NCBI RefSeq assembly: GCF_000010125.1
Contig: NC_007350.1
Coordinates: 372,001-436,000 of the forward strand
From: Staphylococcus saprophyticus subsp. saprophyticus ATCC 15305 = NCTC 7292
GTDB taxonomy: Bacteria; Bacillota; Bacilli; Staphylococcales; Staphylococcaceae
Reading direction: 5' to 3'
DNA length: 64,000 bases
Part shown: positions 8,655 to 18,733 of the stretch, piece by piece
Numbering within the stretch: position 1 is the first letter of the stretch
Layout: the number at the start of each line of letters is the position of its first letter
Position numbers and translations under genes: made by a program
Notes under the pieces: model-generated
The model's database searches: none
What the model saw: only the letters and a program-made list of their open reading frames with translations
What the model was told of the DNA's origin: nothing

Positions 8655-9812
8655 TTGCTACTAATCATTATTTGTGTAGGTTTGATTCTATGGTTAGGAA
8701 TTGTTGAGAAAAGACAGCATTCTGATAGATTAGAAAAAATTCCTATACGCATCAATATAAATGGTATTAGAGGTAAATCAACAATTACAAGATTGATTTA
8801 TAGTATTTTACGCGAAGATCAATATCGTGTAATAGGCAAGACAACAGGTACAGACGCTCGTATGATGTATTGGTTTACACCGAGAGAGTATCCAGTTTAT
8901 AGAAAGCCTCAAGGCGCTAATATTGGTGAACAACGCGACATTATAAAGAAGGTTGTTAAACAAAAGGCGAACGCGCTTGTAAATGAGTGTATGGCAGTGA
9001 ATCCTGATTATCAGATAACCTTTCAAAAAGAATTGGTTAAAGCTAATATTGGCGTTATCGTTAATGTCATGGAAGATCACATGGATGTCTTAGGACCTAC
9101 TTTAGACGAGGTAGCTGAAGCATTTACAGCGACAATTCCTTACAAAGGTCATCTTATCGTAATGAAGGATGATTACACCGACTTTTTTGCTAAAGTAGCC
9201 AAAAGACGTAAGACTAAATTAATTGTCGTTAATAAAGAAGAAGTGCCTGAATCATTCTTAAGGAAATTTGGGTATATTGTGTTTCCAGATAATGTTGCAA
9301 TTGCAATGGGTGTGGCTGAAGCACTTGGCATCGACAGAGATATTGCGTTACAAGGCATGTTAAATGCACCACCAGATGTCGGCGCAGTGGAAGTGAAATA
9401 CTATAATGCGAATAATTCAACAAATGTTTATGTAAATGCATTTGCTGCCAATGAACCGCAGTCTACAAAAGCAATTTTAAACAAGGTTGAAACGTATAAT
9501 TACCCTTACAATAAAATTGTTCTTATATTAAATTGTCGTTCAGACAGAATTGATAGAACGAGACAGTTCTGTGAAGACTTTATTACGGATGTTGAATTCG
9601 ATACATTGATATGTACAGGAAAGAGTACACAGATGGTAACGGACGTAATGAAAGGATTGCCCGAGAAGAAATATTTAAACTTTGAAGGTAAAGACATAAA
9701 AGAGGTTGAACGCGCAGTTTATAATGAATCTCAAAATGCCTTGATGTTCTGTGTAGGGAATATTCACGGACCAGGTAAACAAATAGCAGAGTATATAGAA
9801 GGGATCAAATAA
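8655..9812 (+). CDS. capB: Poly-gamma-glutamate synthase ligase subunit CapB
   Basis: A 385-residue amide ligase related to Mur ligases that joins glutamates through the gamma carboxyl group at the membrane. A short N-terminal hydrophobic helix is followed by INGIRGKSTITRLIY near residues 36-50, the ATP-binding P loop. VNECMAVNPDYQ and VNVMEDHMDVLGPT are conserved CapB/PgsB segments. The start is TTG at 8655 with AGAGGGA about 7 bases upstream. It is the first gene of capB-capC-capA-capE-capD; capC follows after a single base. The polymer acts as a surface-anchored or released capsule in staphylococci and bacilli. Confidence 0.93.
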   Translation: MLLIIICVGLILWLGIVEKRQHSDRLEKIPIRININGIRGKSTITRLIYSILREDQYRVIGKTTGTDARMMYWFTPREYPVYRKPQGANIGEQRDIIKKVVKQKANALVNECMAVNPDYQITFQKELVKANIGVIVNVMEDHMDVLGPTLDEVAEAFTATIPYKGHLIVMKDDYTDFFAKVAKRRKTKLIVVNKEEVPESFLRKFGYIVFPDNVAIAMGVAEALGIDRDIALQGMLNAPPDVGAVEVKYYNANNSTNVYVNAFAANEPQSTKAILNKVETYNYPYNKIVLILNCRSDRIDRTRQFCEDFITDVEFDTLICTGKSTQMVTDVMKGLPEKKYLNFEGKDIKEVERAVYNESQNALMFCVGNIHGPGKQIAEYIEGIK

Positions 9813-9813
9813 T

Positions 9814-10266
9814 ATGATAGGTTCAGAGTTATATTTTTCATTATTTGTAGGCATCGTATTAAGTTTAATATTTGCCGAAAAATTTGGTATCAGTCCTGCT
9901 GGTTTAGTAGTACCAGGATATTTAGCATTAATATTTGATCAGCCGATCATGTTATTATCCGTACTGATTATTAGTTGTATTACATACTTCATCGTTAACC
10001 ATGGTATTAGTCGTATCGTTATATTATATGGACGTAGAAAATTTGCGGCGATGATACTAACCGGTATGGTGTTGAAATTTGTTTTTGATTTAATTTATCC
10101 GTTAAGTCCATTTCAAATGGTAGAGATGTCAGGCATTGGCGTTGTAATACCGGGCATCATAGCTAATACGATTCAAAAACAAGGTGTCATAATTACTTTG
10201 TCAACTTGTATGTTACTCACATGTATTACATATGTCATCTTATTCTTTTACAGCTTTATCAACTAG
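9814..10266 (+). CDS. capC: Poly-gamma-glutamate synthase membrane subunit CapC
   Basis: A 150-residue integral membrane protein, the usual length of CapC/PgsC, with four or five hydrophobic helices. The conserved segments EKFGISPAGLVVPGYLAL (residues 23-40) and VVIPGIIANTIQKQG (110-124) are diagnostic. With CapB it forms the membrane-bound synthase core. It starts one base after capB, so translation is probably coupled, and 15 bases before capA. Confidence 0.93.
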   Translation: MIGSELYFSLFVGIVLSLIFAEKFGISPAGLVVPGYLALIFDQPIMLLSVLIISCITYFIVNHGISRIVILYGRRKFAAMILTGMVLKFVFDLIYPLSPFQMVEMSGIGVVIPGIIANTIQKQGVIITLSTCMLLTCITYVILFFYSFIN

Positions 10267-10281
10267 TAAGGAGCTTGGATT

Positions 10282-11352
10282 ATGAAGAATTCTAAAAAAT
10301 TTTCAATGGAAGAACGCATACTAAAGTGGACGAAGCGGCATAAAAAAAGGAATTCAATATACACCGGTATTATCTTCGTTGTAGCATTGATACTTTTAGT
10401 ATTTGCCATGACTTCACAAAAAATAGAACCAGTAAAAGCAATAGGAAAAGCACCAAATGAGATAAGTATGACATATCTAGGAAACATTGAATTAAATAAT
10501 CATATCAGAAAGAACAATCTTAATGATGCTTTTGCATCCATTAAAGAGATCTTAAAGGGAAGTGATTATTCTACTGCGAGTTTAGAAATGACGAAGTTCT
10601 CAGATGACAGGAAAACGAATATATCCAAAAACTTGGAAAATGTATTGTTCTTAAAGGGACTCAATTTAAAAAGTTTGAATGTAATCAATCAAGTTACCGA
10701 TAATATTACGGCACGTGATTTTATGAAATCAGTAGAAGCTCAAACTGGATATAATTATCTTACTGGAAATGGTTCAAATCCGATAAATAGTAAGACTGTA
10801 CAACAAACTATAAAGGGTAAAAAAATTGCCAATGTTTCATTTACAGATGTTGAGTCGAATTACACGGATACATTGAAAAATACAACATCAGTTAGTTTAG
10901 AACCCAGTATTTATATGCCATTAATTAAAAAATTAAAAGAGAATAACGATTATGTCGTTGTGAATGTTGATTGGGGGATTACCGATGAACGTTCAGTGAC
11001 GACTAGACAACGAGAGTATGCACATTCATTATCTGAAGCTGGTGCTGATGTGATTATCGGCCATAATTCGGTTGTTCAAGAAATTGAAAAATATAAAAAT
11101 ACAGATATTTTTTACAGCTTAGGCAATACGACATCCGAAGATTTCTTATCAAAAAATAAACAAGGTCTAGCAGTTCAGCAAACTTGGAATGGTAAACAAT
11201 CTAAATTTATGATTACACCAATTAAATCTCAAGGTGGTAAAGTAACGAAGTCATCACCAAATGTAGTAGAAGAGAGAAAGTTATTGAACAATATAGAAAG
11301 TAAAAACTTAGATCTTAAAAAAGAGAATGGAGGCTACGTTTATGAACATTAA
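10282..11352 (+). CDS. capA: Poly-gamma-glutamate export-associated protein CapA
   Basis: A 356-residue protein with a short cytoplasmic tail, one transmembrane helix (about residues 26-44) and an external domain of the PgsA/CapA calcineurin-like fold. It helps polymer elongation or export with CapB and CapC. The fold landmarks are recognisable (MTYLGNIELN, ASLEMTKF, VNVDWGITDE, IIGHNSVVQEI, FYSLGNTTS), but the metal ligands expected in the phosphatase relatives are altered: GD to GN, NNH to NQV, H-WG to D-WG and GHHPH to GHNSV. A non-catalytic scaffold role is therefore likely. AAGGAGC precedes the ATG. Its end overlaps capE by 11 bases. Confidence 0.9.
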   Translation: MKNSKKFSMEERILKWTKRHKKRNSIYTGIIFVVALILLVFAMTSQKIEPVKAIGKAPNEISMTYLGNIELNNHIRKNNLNDAFASIKEILKGSDYSTASLEMTKFSDDRKTNISKNLENVLFLKGLNLKSLNVINQVTDNITARDFMKSVEAQTGYNYLTGNGSNPINSKTVQQTIKGKKIANVSFTDVESNYTDTLKNTTSVSLEPSIYMPLIKKLKENNDYVVVNVDWGITDERSVTTRQREYAHSLSEAGADVIIGHNSVVQEIEKYKNTDIFYSLGNTTSEDFLSKNKQGLAVQQTWNGKQSKFMITPIKSQGGKVTKSSPNVVEERKLLNNIESKNLDLKKENGGYVYEH

Positions 11353-11500
11353 ACAACATTGGATAAGTATTACAATCATTTCAATCGTATTGGTTATTTT
11401 TCTTTTAATTGTATTTGCTAGAGCGAATGAAGGCTTAGATCAATATGAAAAAAATGAACTGAAGACTTCTCATCACCAATATTTGTCTAAAGGAGCTTAA
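11342..11500 (+). CDS. capE: Small capsule protein CapE/PgsE-like
   Basis: This 52-residue frame starts at an ATG inside the end of capA (overlap of 11 bases) and ends 2 bases before capD. It encodes one transmembrane helix (residues 8-28, ISITIISIVLVIFLLIVF) followed by a polar tail rich in Glu, Lys and His. In Bacillus anthracis CapE is a 47-residue protein of this topology required for polymer synthesis, and staphylococcal operons carry a small gene in the same place. Identification rests on size, topology and position, since the sequence itself is weakly conserved. AATGGAGG just upstream is a good ribosome site. Confidence 0.78.
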   Translation: MNIKQHWISITIISIVLVIFLLIVFARANEGLDQYEKNELKTSHHQYLSKGA

Positions 11501-11502
11501 GT

Positions 11503-13095
11503 ATGAGTATTTACAATAAGAAATCGCTCATCGTAATATTACTCCTAACAATCATTATTTCGTTTATCTTTTTTATGATTACAAAAAAAGATAATTACGA
11601 TAAAGATGATTTATATGAGAATAAAATAGCTGATCATAACCAAGATAAGTCAGATAAAAATTACGGTGTCGCTTCAAATAATCCAATTGCTACGCGCGTT
11701 GGTGAAAAAATATTAAAAGATGGTGGTAACGCCGTAGATGCATCCATGGGTGTTTCTTATGCTTTAGCTATAACAGAACCGCATTCATCCGGTTTAGGTG
11801 GTGGCGGTGCCATGTTATCTTATGATGGTCAAGAGAACGTTGCACCAAAACAATGGCAATATAAAGATATTTCGTCATTTAACTTTAAACAAAAAGATGA
11901 AATCGGTACACCTGGTTTTGTTCGAGGCATACATGATGCACATAAAGAAGCAGGGAAAATGGATGAAAAGAAAATCCTGAATTACGTTATTCCTTTAGCT
12001 GAAGATGGTTTTGAAGTAGATTCAGAACTCGAGCGAAGTCTAAAATTATACGGTTCAGACATCGATAGAAATTCACCGTTTTTTGATGGAAAACAAACGA
12101 AAAGAGAAGGCGATGTTGTTAAACAACCAGCTCTAGCTTCTACTATCAAAGGGATTAGAGACAAAGGACCAGATTATTTCTATGATAAAATTGGTAAAAG
12201 TGTTTCTAAACAAGTAGATGATGAAATTAATGAGAAAGATTTTGAAAGTTATAAAACAGAGAAGAAAGAACCTGTAGGTACAGATTATTTGAATAATAAA
12301 GTTTACTCTGCGTCTAACCCACTTGGTGGTACATTAATGCTTCAAGGATTGGAAATAGATGAAGCTACTGATAACCAAGCAGCACCAGATAATCGTCTAG
12401 ATTACATAACAGGTATCTTAAAATCTAGAGCATTGATGTATAGAAATAGAGATATTATCAATGGACAAGATGAAGATTATGATGAATATTTATCACAAGA
12501 TTATTTACTCGGTAGACTAAACGAGGTTAACTTTAATAGTAACTTTAATACGAATAATGTTGATAATACGAGCACAACGCATTTTGTTGTCATAGATAAA
12601 GATGGAAAATTAACAAGTACTACCAATACACTCGCGAGTTTCTTTGGATCTGGTAAATTCATGAAAGAGGGATTCTATATGAATAACTCTTTAAGTAACT
12701 TCTCATCGAATCCAGCCAGTCCTAACTATGGTGGTAAACACAAAGAACCGAGATCATTTACTGCACCAAGTATTGTTGTAGGCCCTGATTATTATATGGG
12801 TATAGGAACACCGGGTGGTAATAAAATACCAACAACACTGAATGAAGTACTGGTAGATTATTTAAGAGGCGATGGCACGCTACAAGAGTCTATAGATAAA
12901 CCGCGTTTTTACAACGATGGTGGAAAAATATTCTATGAAAATGCAACTAGTAAACAAGATGTAGATATATTCAAAAGTTTAGGATTCGAAATTGAAGAAA
13001 AACGCAATGATCCAAACTTTGGTAGTGTCCAAGCTGCACTTTACAATAAAAATGATAAAACAGTAGAAATAGGACAAGATGTTGGTAATAGATAA
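11503..13095 (+). CDS. capD: Capsule depolymerase/transpeptidase CapD, gamma-glutamyltranspeptidase family
   Basis: A 530-residue member of the gamma-glutamyltranspeptidase family with an N-terminal membrane anchor (residues 9-26). It self-cleaves before a threonine nucleophile; here this is the first Thr of TTHFVV, residue 358. Substrate-site motifs are GGNAVDASMG near residue 73, SGLGGGGAM near 96 and GTPGFVRGIH near 139. In Bacillus anthracis CapD attaches poly-gamma-glutamate to peptidoglycan. AAAGGAG precedes the ATG at 8 bases. It is the last gene of the operon; the hairpin at 13234-13277 follows. Confidence 0.9.
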   Translation: MSIYNKKSLIVILLLTIIISFIFFMITKKDNYDKDDLYENKIADHNQDKSDKNYGVASNNPIATRVGEKILKDGGNAVDASMGVSYALAITEPHSSGLGGGGAMLSYDGQENVAPKQWQYKDISSFNFKQKDEIGTPGFVRGIHDAHKEAGKMDEKKILNYVIPLAEDGFEVDSELERSLKLYGSDIDRNSPFFDGKQTKREGDVVKQPALASTIKGIRDKGPDYFYDKIGKSVSKQVDDEINEKDFESYKTEKKEPVGTDYLNNKVYSASNPLGGTLMLQGLEIDEATDNQAAPDNRLDYITGILKSRALMYRNRDIINGQDEDYDEYLSQDYLLGRLNEVNFNSNFNTNNVDNTSTTHFVVIDKDGKLTSTTNTLASFFGSGKFMKEGFYMNNSLSNFSSNPASPNYGGKHKEPRSFTAPSIVVGPDYYMGIGTPGGNKIPTTLNEVLVDYLRGDGTLQESIDKPRFYNDGGKIFYENATSKQDVDIFKSLGFEIEEKRNDPNFGSVQAALYNKNDKTVEIGQDVGNR

Positions 13096-13148
13096 TCCAT
13101 ATATCGTCATACAAAGGGGTATGAAACGTAATATATAATTCAAAACAA

Positions 13149-13196
13149 GGAAGCGTGACAGAAATCAAATTTTCTAATTGCGATTTCGTAGTCCCA
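13149..13196 (-). repeat. 48-bp intergenic repeat, copy 2 (inverted)
   Basis: The reverse complement begins TGGGACTACGAAAT and ends CTGTCACGCTTCC and matches the segment at 2424-2471 at 43 of 48 positions by eye. It lies close to a GAGTCTGGGACA hairpin, as in copy 1, but lacks most of the middle section found there. Confidence 0.8.
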
Positions 13197-13233
13197 TCCC
13201 TATTCAACGCAATCATCTACTTCACAAATGAAC

Positions 13234-13277
13234 AAGAGTCTGAGACATCTATTTATGTCCCAGACTCTTGTTTTTTT
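13234..13277. terminator. Terminator after capD, member of the dispersed hairpin family
   Basis: Arms AAGAGTCTGAGACAT (13234-13248) and ATGTCCCAGACTCTT (13255-13269) pair with one mismatch-level change and are followed on the plus strand by GTTTTTTT. It would end the cap transcript. The convergent aminotransferase ends at 13354, so the hairpin can also serve that gene. Confidence 0.8.
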
Positions 13278-13353
13278 AATTATACTGTAGTTTTAAAAAC
13301 TAACTTTTGTTGTTTATTTAAATTCAAGAAGGTTGTCATAGTTTACTCATTTA

Positions 13354-14691
13354 TTACCAACCCTGACCTGCAGTGTCGTAGTTATCTAGTTTACCCGATT
13401 CAAAATCTGATATCGCTGCTTCCAAAACGTTAAGCGCAGTGTCCAGTTGCTCATAGGTAATGACAAGTGGTGGTTGAAAGCGTAGTACATTGCCTGCTAC
13501 TGCAATAATGACAACACCATTATCAAAGCAACGGTTACAAATTTTTAATGCTGCTTCTGATGCGCGTGTTTTATTAATTTTATCAGAAACGATATCAATA
13601 CCAATGGATAATCCTTTTCCTCTAACGTTACCCACAGTATTGAATTGTTCTGTCCAAGCATCAATACGTTTGCGCACATAATTACCTTTATCTGTACTTG
13701 CTTGTAATAAATTCTGGTCTTCAATCATGGCGATGGTTGCTAATGCTGCTTCACAACTCACTGGATTAGCCCCCGTGGTAAAGAGATGTGCAGGTGCTTC
13801 TAAATAATCCATGATTTCTGAACGCCCTACGATTGCAGACATTGGTAAACCGCCTGCCAATGATTTACCGAATGTAATCAAATCAGGTTCAATATTGTAA
13901 TGTGAGACAGAACTCCAGCTACCTGTGCGTCCTAATCCTTGTTGAATATCGTCAACAGCAAGTAAGATACCGTGTTCTTTACATAAGTCTTGTAAGGCTT
14001 CGAAATAGCCATCTACTGGTTCGAGCAAACCACCATCGCCTTGTATTGTTTCAATCATGATGCAGGCCACTTCTTCTGCAGGTACATATTTTTCAAACAT
14101 TTCTTTAAGTGGTGCTAGATATTCGGAAACGGTATTGGGCTGGTTGCTGCCAAACATTCCACGATAATTGTCTGGAAAAGGAATATGATAAAAACCAGGC
14201 AACATTGGACCATAATATTTACGCATATTTAAGCTAATAGCAGACATTGAAAGTGAACCATAGGTTGAACCATGGTATGCATTTACAAAGCTGATGATAT
14301 AAGGTCTGCCGGTGTAAGCACGTGCTAATTTGATAATACCATCATTGGCATCTGATCCAGATAGTCCAAATAAGACACGTTTTTCATATTGGCCGGGTGA
14401 AATTTCACATAATTTTTTTGCTAATTTAACTAAGGGTTCATGATACATGTAAGCAGGGGTATAGTGAATGAACTGGTCTACTTGTGCCTTAATTGCTTCA
14501 GTGACTTGTTCAGGTGCATGTCCAACATTCTGTGAACTTGCACTTGATAATAAATCAATATATGTATTGCCCTCAACATCAACAAGTGTCGCACCATATC
14601 CATGAGAAATTGCTAAAGGATAATATTTGATGCGTCCTGGTTTTGCGAAGTATTGACTGTCCTCATTTATAAGTTGCTCTGATTTGTTCAT
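13354..14691 (-). CDS. Class III PLP aminotransferase, 4-aminobutyrate/diaminobutyrate type
   Basis: A 445-residue class III (ornithine/GABA-type) aminotransferase. LFGLSGSDANDGIIKLARAYTG near residue 108-130 is the PLP phosphate region, AVDDIQQGLGRTG near 245 carries the Asp that bonds the pyridine nitrogen, and ITFGKSLAGGLPMSA near 273 carries the PLP lysine. TGANPVSC follows as expected. Family members transfer the amino group of omega-amino acids or diaminobutyrate to 2-oxoglutarate or pyruvate; the exact donor cannot be read. It is transcribed toward the cap operon and stands alone. Confidence 0.82.
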   Translation of the reverse strand: MNKSEQLINEDSQYFAKPGRIKYYPLAISHGYGATLVDVEGNTYIDLLSSASSQNVGHAPEQVTEAIKAQVDQFIHYTPAYMYHEPLVKLAKKLCEISPGQYEKRVLFGLSGSDANDGIIKLARAYTGRPYIISFVNAYHGSTYGSLSMSAISLNMRKYYGPMLPGFYHIPFPDNYRGMFGSNQPNTVSEYLAPLKEMFEKYVPAEEVACIMIETIQGDGGLLEPVDGYFEALQDLCKEHGILLAVDDIQQGLGRTGSWSSVSHYNIEPDLITFGKSLAGGLPMSAIVGRSEIMDYLEAPAHLFTTGANPVSCEAALATIAMIEDQNLLQASTDKGNYVRKRIDAWTEQFNTVGNVRGKGLSIGIDIVSDKINKTRASEAALKICNRCFDNGVVIIAVAGNVLRFQPPLVITYEQLDTALNVLEAAISDFESGKLDNYDTAGQGW

Positions 14692-15200
14692 AATTTGTGC
14701 CTCCCAATGATTGAAAATAAGATAGTGCGCATGATTGATGCAGATTTGGATTGAAAATAGTGATTGGCACTCTATTAATTGCTAGTGTATTTCTAAATAG
14801 AAATGATTACTATACGCCACAGTGCATGCATTATGACATCTCCCAAATAATCGTTGATACGTATGAATATACTAAGAAAATTTAGAATTGTAAATATATT
14901 CTGAAAAATTAAAATTGAATAACGCTCATTATGTGTAATTTGACACAAATATTCTGTGGATGAAATTAATCCTGAAAATATTGTATCTAATAAGTAGCAT
15001 TGATTTGAGAAATGGTTGGACACTGTGAAAAATGTAATAAGTAGAAAAAGTGAGGGATAATTGGTAATATTGTTCTTATAAAATAATATTTTTATCTATA
15101 ACAAAATTCAGGAAATATATATAGCGTTAATTAAACATGAAAATAAATAGTAATGAAGTTGAACAGCAGTATGAGTTAGAACTTTAATGGAGGAATGTAT
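14692..15200. other. 509-base gap without a recognised gene
   Basis: This AT-rich stretch lies between two divergently transcribed units, the aminotransferase and tarI. It must hold both promoters. A TTGACA at about 14940 has no convincing partner. I find no hairpin terminator, no riboswitch and no convincing small frame; the longest open frames are random in composition. Confidence 0.5.
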
Positions 15201-15917
15201 ATGATTTATGCAGGTATATTAGCGGGTGGCATTGGCTCAAGAATGGGCAACGTACCACTACCAAAACAATTTTTAGATTTAGATGGAAAACCTATCTTAG
15301 TACATACGGTTGAGAAGTTTTTATTAACAAGTGAATTCGATAAGATATTTATCGCGACACCTCAAAAATGGATTTCTCACACAAAGGATACATTACGTAA
15401 GCATCACATTACAGATGACAGAATTGAAGTTGTTCAAGGTGGTTCTGATCGTAATGAAACAATTATGAATATTATTAGTGCAGCAGAAAAAGAAAATGGT
15501 ATTTCTGATGATGATGTTATTATAACGCATGATGCGGTACGACCATTTTTAACACGCAGAATAATTAAAGAAAATATTGAAAGTGTCCTAAAATATGGTG
15601 CAGTAGATACTGTTATTACAGCAACTGATACGATTATCACATCGGCAGATGGTGATTCAATTCAATCGATACCGGTGAGAAGTGAGATGTATCAAGGACA
15701 AACGCCGCAATCTTTCAATGTAAATCTATTGAGAAATAGCTACAATGATTTATCTGATGAAGATAAACAAATCATGACAGATGCATGTAAGATTTTAGTT
15801 GTAGCAGGTAAACAAGTGAAATTGGTAATGGGAGAATTATATAACATTAAAATAACGACACCTTATGATCTTAAAGTGGCAAACTCAATCATAAAAGGTG
15901 GGATGTTGAGTGATTAA
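15201..15917 (+). CDS. tarI: Ribitol-5-phosphate cytidylyltransferase TarI
   Basis: A 238-residue nucleotidyltransferase of the IspD-like family that makes CDP-ribitol from CTP and ribitol 5-phosphate for wall teichoic acid. [12 protein letters not shown] at residues 4-15 is the CTP-binding loop, HDAVRPFL near residue 111 and GQTPQSF near 168 are family landmarks. I use the ATG at 15201, because the one at 15195 is only one base from the TGGAGG ribosome site. Length matches Staphylococcus aureus TarI exactly. It overlaps tarJ by 8 bases. Confidence 0.94.
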   Translation: MIYAGILAGGIGSRMGNVPLPKQFLDLDGKPILVHTVEKFLLTSEFDKIFIATPQKWISHTKDTLRKHHITDDRIEVVQGGSDRNETIMNIISAAEKENGISDDDVIITHDAVRPFLTRRIIKENIESVLKYGAVDTVITATDTIITSADGDSIQSIPVRSEMYQGQTPQSFNVNLLRNSYNDLSDEDKQIMTDACKILVVAGKQVKLVMGELYNIKITTPYDLKVANSIIKGGMLSD

Positions 15918-16938
15918 TCAAGTTTATCAACTCGTTGCGCCAAGACAATTTGAAGTAACCTATAATAATGAAGATATTAAAAGTAACAAAGTGATTGTCA
16001 GACCGTTGTATTTGTCTATCTGTGCTGCTGATCAAAGATATTATACAGGTAGTAGAAATGAAAAAGTTTTGAAAAAGAAATTACCTATGTCATTAATTCA
16101 TGAAGGTGTTGGCGAAGTCGTCTATGACAGTAAAGGTGAATATGAAATTGGTACAAGGGTCATTATGGTTCCTAACACACCAGTTGAAAAAGATGATGTT
16201 ATAGCAGAAAACTATTTACCTAGTAGTAAATTTAGATCTAGTGGCTTCGATGGATTTATGCAAGATTACGTATTTATGGATCACGATCGCGTCGTTGAAA
16301 TAGATGACAGTATTGAAGATTTAAGTACGATTGCTTATTCAGAGTTAGTAAGTGTAAGTTGGCACGCATTACAAAGATTTGAACGTAAATCAATTTCCAA
16401 TAAAAATAGTTTTGGTATATGGGGAGATGGGAATTTAGGTTATATTACAGCTATTTTGTTAAGTAAATTGTATCCTCAAGCTAAAATTTATGTGTTTGGT
16501 AAAACAGATTATAAATTAAGTCATTTTTCGTTTGTGGAGCACATCTATCATATTGATGAAGTACCTGCAAATGTCACGTTTGATCATGCTTTTGAGTGCG
16601 TGGGTGGCAAAGGTAGCCAATCCGCAGTTAACCAGATTATTGACTTAGTATCACCTGAAGGAACGATTAGTTTACTTGGTGTCAGTGAATATCCAATTGA
16701 AGTCAATACACGTTTAGTACTTGAAAAAGGTTTGACGATGTTTGGTAGTAGTAGAAGTGGCGCACAAGACTTTAGAGAAATTGCTGAATTTTATAAAAAT
16801 AATCCAGATGTTGTAGAAAAATTAGCGCTCCTTAAAGGTAATGAGTTTGATGTCAAAACAATCAACGATGCGGTCAATGCATTTGAAACAGATTTATCCA
16901 CTTCATGGGGTAAAACGGTTATCAAATGGACAATGTAA
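15910..16938 (+). CDS. tarJ: Ribulose-5-phosphate reductase TarJ
   Basis: A 342-residue medium-chain zinc alcohol dehydrogenase that reduces ribulose 5-phosphate to ribitol 5-phosphate with NADPH, feeding Tar[13 protein letters not shown] near residue 37 and [10 protein letters not shown] near 62 mark the catalytic zinc region, and [13 protein letters not shown] near 175 is the dinucleotide-binding loop. The start is GTG, overlapping the end of tarI, with AAAGGTGGG upstream, so translation is coupled and the two enzymes are made together. Confidence 0.94.
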   Translation: MINQVYQLVAPRQFEVTYNNEDIKSNKVIVRPLYLSICAADQRYYTGSRNEKVLKKKLPMSLIHEGVGEVVYDSKGEYEIGTRVIMVPNTPVEKDDVIAENYLPSSKFRSSGFDGFMQDYVFMDHDRVVEIDDSIEDLSTIAYSELVSVSWHALQRFERKSISNKNSFGIWGDGNLGYITAILLSKLYPQAKIYVFGKTDYKLSHFSFVEHIYHIDEVPANVTFDHAFECVGGKGSQSAVNQIIDLVSPEGTISLLGVSEYPIEVNTRLVLEKGLTMFGSSRSGAQDFREIAEFYKNNPDVVEKLALLKGNEFDVKTINDAVNAFETDLSTSWGKTVIKWTM

Positions 16939-17013
16939 ATTTGTAAGGCATTTTCGCTTTTTTAATTAGTAATAAAAACCTATCAACTTGAATGAAGAGA
17001 GGATTTTTTAAAA

Positions 17014-18702
17014 TTGAGTAAATCTAAAATAATAATTGATAATATATATTGGGAAAGAATTCAATTATTTATTGAAGGTCATGTTGAAGATATAAAGCTT
17101 AATAAGAAAAACTTTGTATTGAGAAATTTGACTGAAACCAAAGAACTAAAAGCAAACGATGTGAAAGTAGAAGGCAAACAATTTAAGGCACGTTTTAATG
17201 TTGCCATATTAGATGACGGTAATTATCTACCATCAGGTGAGTACTTAATTGTTTATAAAGGTGATTTTGATTATATTGCCAATATAAATGAAACATTGTT
17301 AGATCCCAATAATTATGAATTAGAAGAAACAGCACTCGAACAGTATAGCGATGAAATGACTCAAAATGGCAAAAATAATTTATTATTAGACCACTTTACA
17401 TTTACCTTTAAAAAGGGAGGTAATTCATCTAAAACAGAATATACTGTAAAGCCTATGATTTCGAGTGAAGTGAACGAATTTGTATTGAATATTATATTTA
17501 AAGCACCTATGCCTAAAATGAATCCAGTTAAGAAAAGGATTACAGACCTTAAACTAAAATATAATAAATATTCATTTAATGTCCGTAACTTCATCTTTCA
17601 GTCTATTTTCAAGATTACTAAATTTTTCCATCTGAAAAAGGGGAATACAGTACTTTTCACTTCTGATTCTAGAGCCGAAATGTCAGGTAATTTTGAGTAT
17701 GTTTACAATGAAATGTTACGTCAAAATTTAGATAAAAAATATAAAATACATGCATTGTTTAAATCTAATATATCTGTACGACGTAATTTTATCGATAAAT
17801 TTAAATTTCCGTATTTATTAGGTAAAGCAGACTACATATTTGTAGATGATTTCCATCCATTACTTTATACTGTGAAATTTAGAAAGAGTCAGGAAATTAT
17901 TCAAGTATGGCATGCAGTAGGCGCATTTAAAACAGTAGGCTATAGCCGTACTGGTAAAAAAGGCGGACCATTTTTTAACTCAGTAAACCATAGGAATTAC
18001 ACCAAAGCATTTGTATCATCAGAAACGGATATTCCATTTTATGGTGAGGCGTTTGGTATAAAAGAACAAAATATTATTCCAACTGGCGTACCAAGAACGG
18101 ATATATTATTTGATCAAGACTATGAAAAAGCCATTGTTGCAGATATGGAAGAAGCACTTCCAATTGTTAAAGGAAAGCAAGTGATATTATTTGCACCGAC
18201 ATTTAGAGGGAGTGGCCATCATACTGCGCATTATCCGTTTTTCAAAATTGATTTTGCAAGATTTGCACGTTATTGCCGTGAGAATAATGCAATTGTGCTA
18301 TTCAAGATGCATCCGTTTGTTAAAAATAAATTGAATATTCCTAGAGAATATCAAGAATACTTTGTAGATGTATCTGATTTTAGAGAAGTGAATGATATTT
18401 TGTTTATTACGGATATCTTAATTAGTGATTATTCATCACTTGTATATGAATTTGCTGTATTTAAACGACCAATGTTATTTTATGCATTTGATTTAGAAGA
18501 TTACATCACATCACGTGATTTTTATGAACCATATGAAACATTTGTACCTGGTAAAATCGTTGAATCGTTTAACGATTTAATTGTAGCATTGGATCAAAAA
18601 GATTTTGACGTTGAAAAAGTTGAGCCATTTTTAGATAAACATTTTAAATATCAAGATGGACGTTCAAGTGAACGTTTAGTAAGAAACGTTTTTGGCAGCT
18701 AA
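17014..18702 (+). CDS. tarL: Teichoic acid ribitol-phosphate polymerase TarL
   Basis: A 562-residue cytoplasmic-face glycosyl/polyol-phosphate transferase that extends wall teichoic acid from CDP-ribitol. The N-terminal 200 residues resemble the TarK/TarL accessory domain (IYWERIQLFIEGH). The C-terminal CDP-glycerol glycerophosphotransferase domain shows IQVWHAVGAFKTVGYS, PTGVPRTDILFD, FAPTFRGSGHH and LISDYSSLVYEFA with the catalytic histidines and the donor-binding loop. The start is TTG with AGAGAGGA about 11 bases upstream. Position directly after tarIJ, and before tarS, supports ribitol over glycerol as substrate. Confidence 0.9.
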   Translation: MSKSKIIIDNIYWERIQLFIEGHVEDIKLNKKNFVLRNLTETKELKANDVKVEGKQFKARFNVAILDDGNYLPSGEYLIVYKGDFDYIANINETLLDPNNYELEETALEQYSDEMTQNGKNNLLLDHFTFTFKKGGNSSKTEYTVKPMISSEVNEFVLNIIFKAPMPKMNPVKKRITDLKLKYNKYSFNVRNFIFQSIFKITKFFHLKKGNTVLFTSDSRAEMSGNFEYVYNEMLRQNLDKKYKIHALFKSNISVRRNFIDKFKFPYLLGKADYIFVDDFHPLLYTVKFRKSQEIIQVWHAVGAFKTVGYSRTGKKGGPFFNSVNHRNYTKAFVSSETDIPFYGEAFGIKEQNIIPTGVPRTDILFDQDYEKAIVADMEEALPIVKGKQVILFAPTFRGSGHHTAHYPFFKIDFARFARYCRENNAIVLFKMHPFVKNKLNIPREYQEYFVDVSDFREVNDILFITDILISDYSSLVYEFAVFKRPMLFYAFDLEDYITSRDFYEPYETFVPGKIVESFNDLIVALDQKDFDVEKVEPFLDKHFKYQDGRSSERLVRNVFGS

Positions 18703-18733
18703 ATTAAGTGAATAGAAATACCAATTAAAACAT

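Noticed and set aside
13155..13433. 92-codon plus-strand open frame
   Set aside because: It runs through the 48-bp repeat, the terminator hairpin and the 3' end of the aminotransferase on the other strand; it is a shadow.
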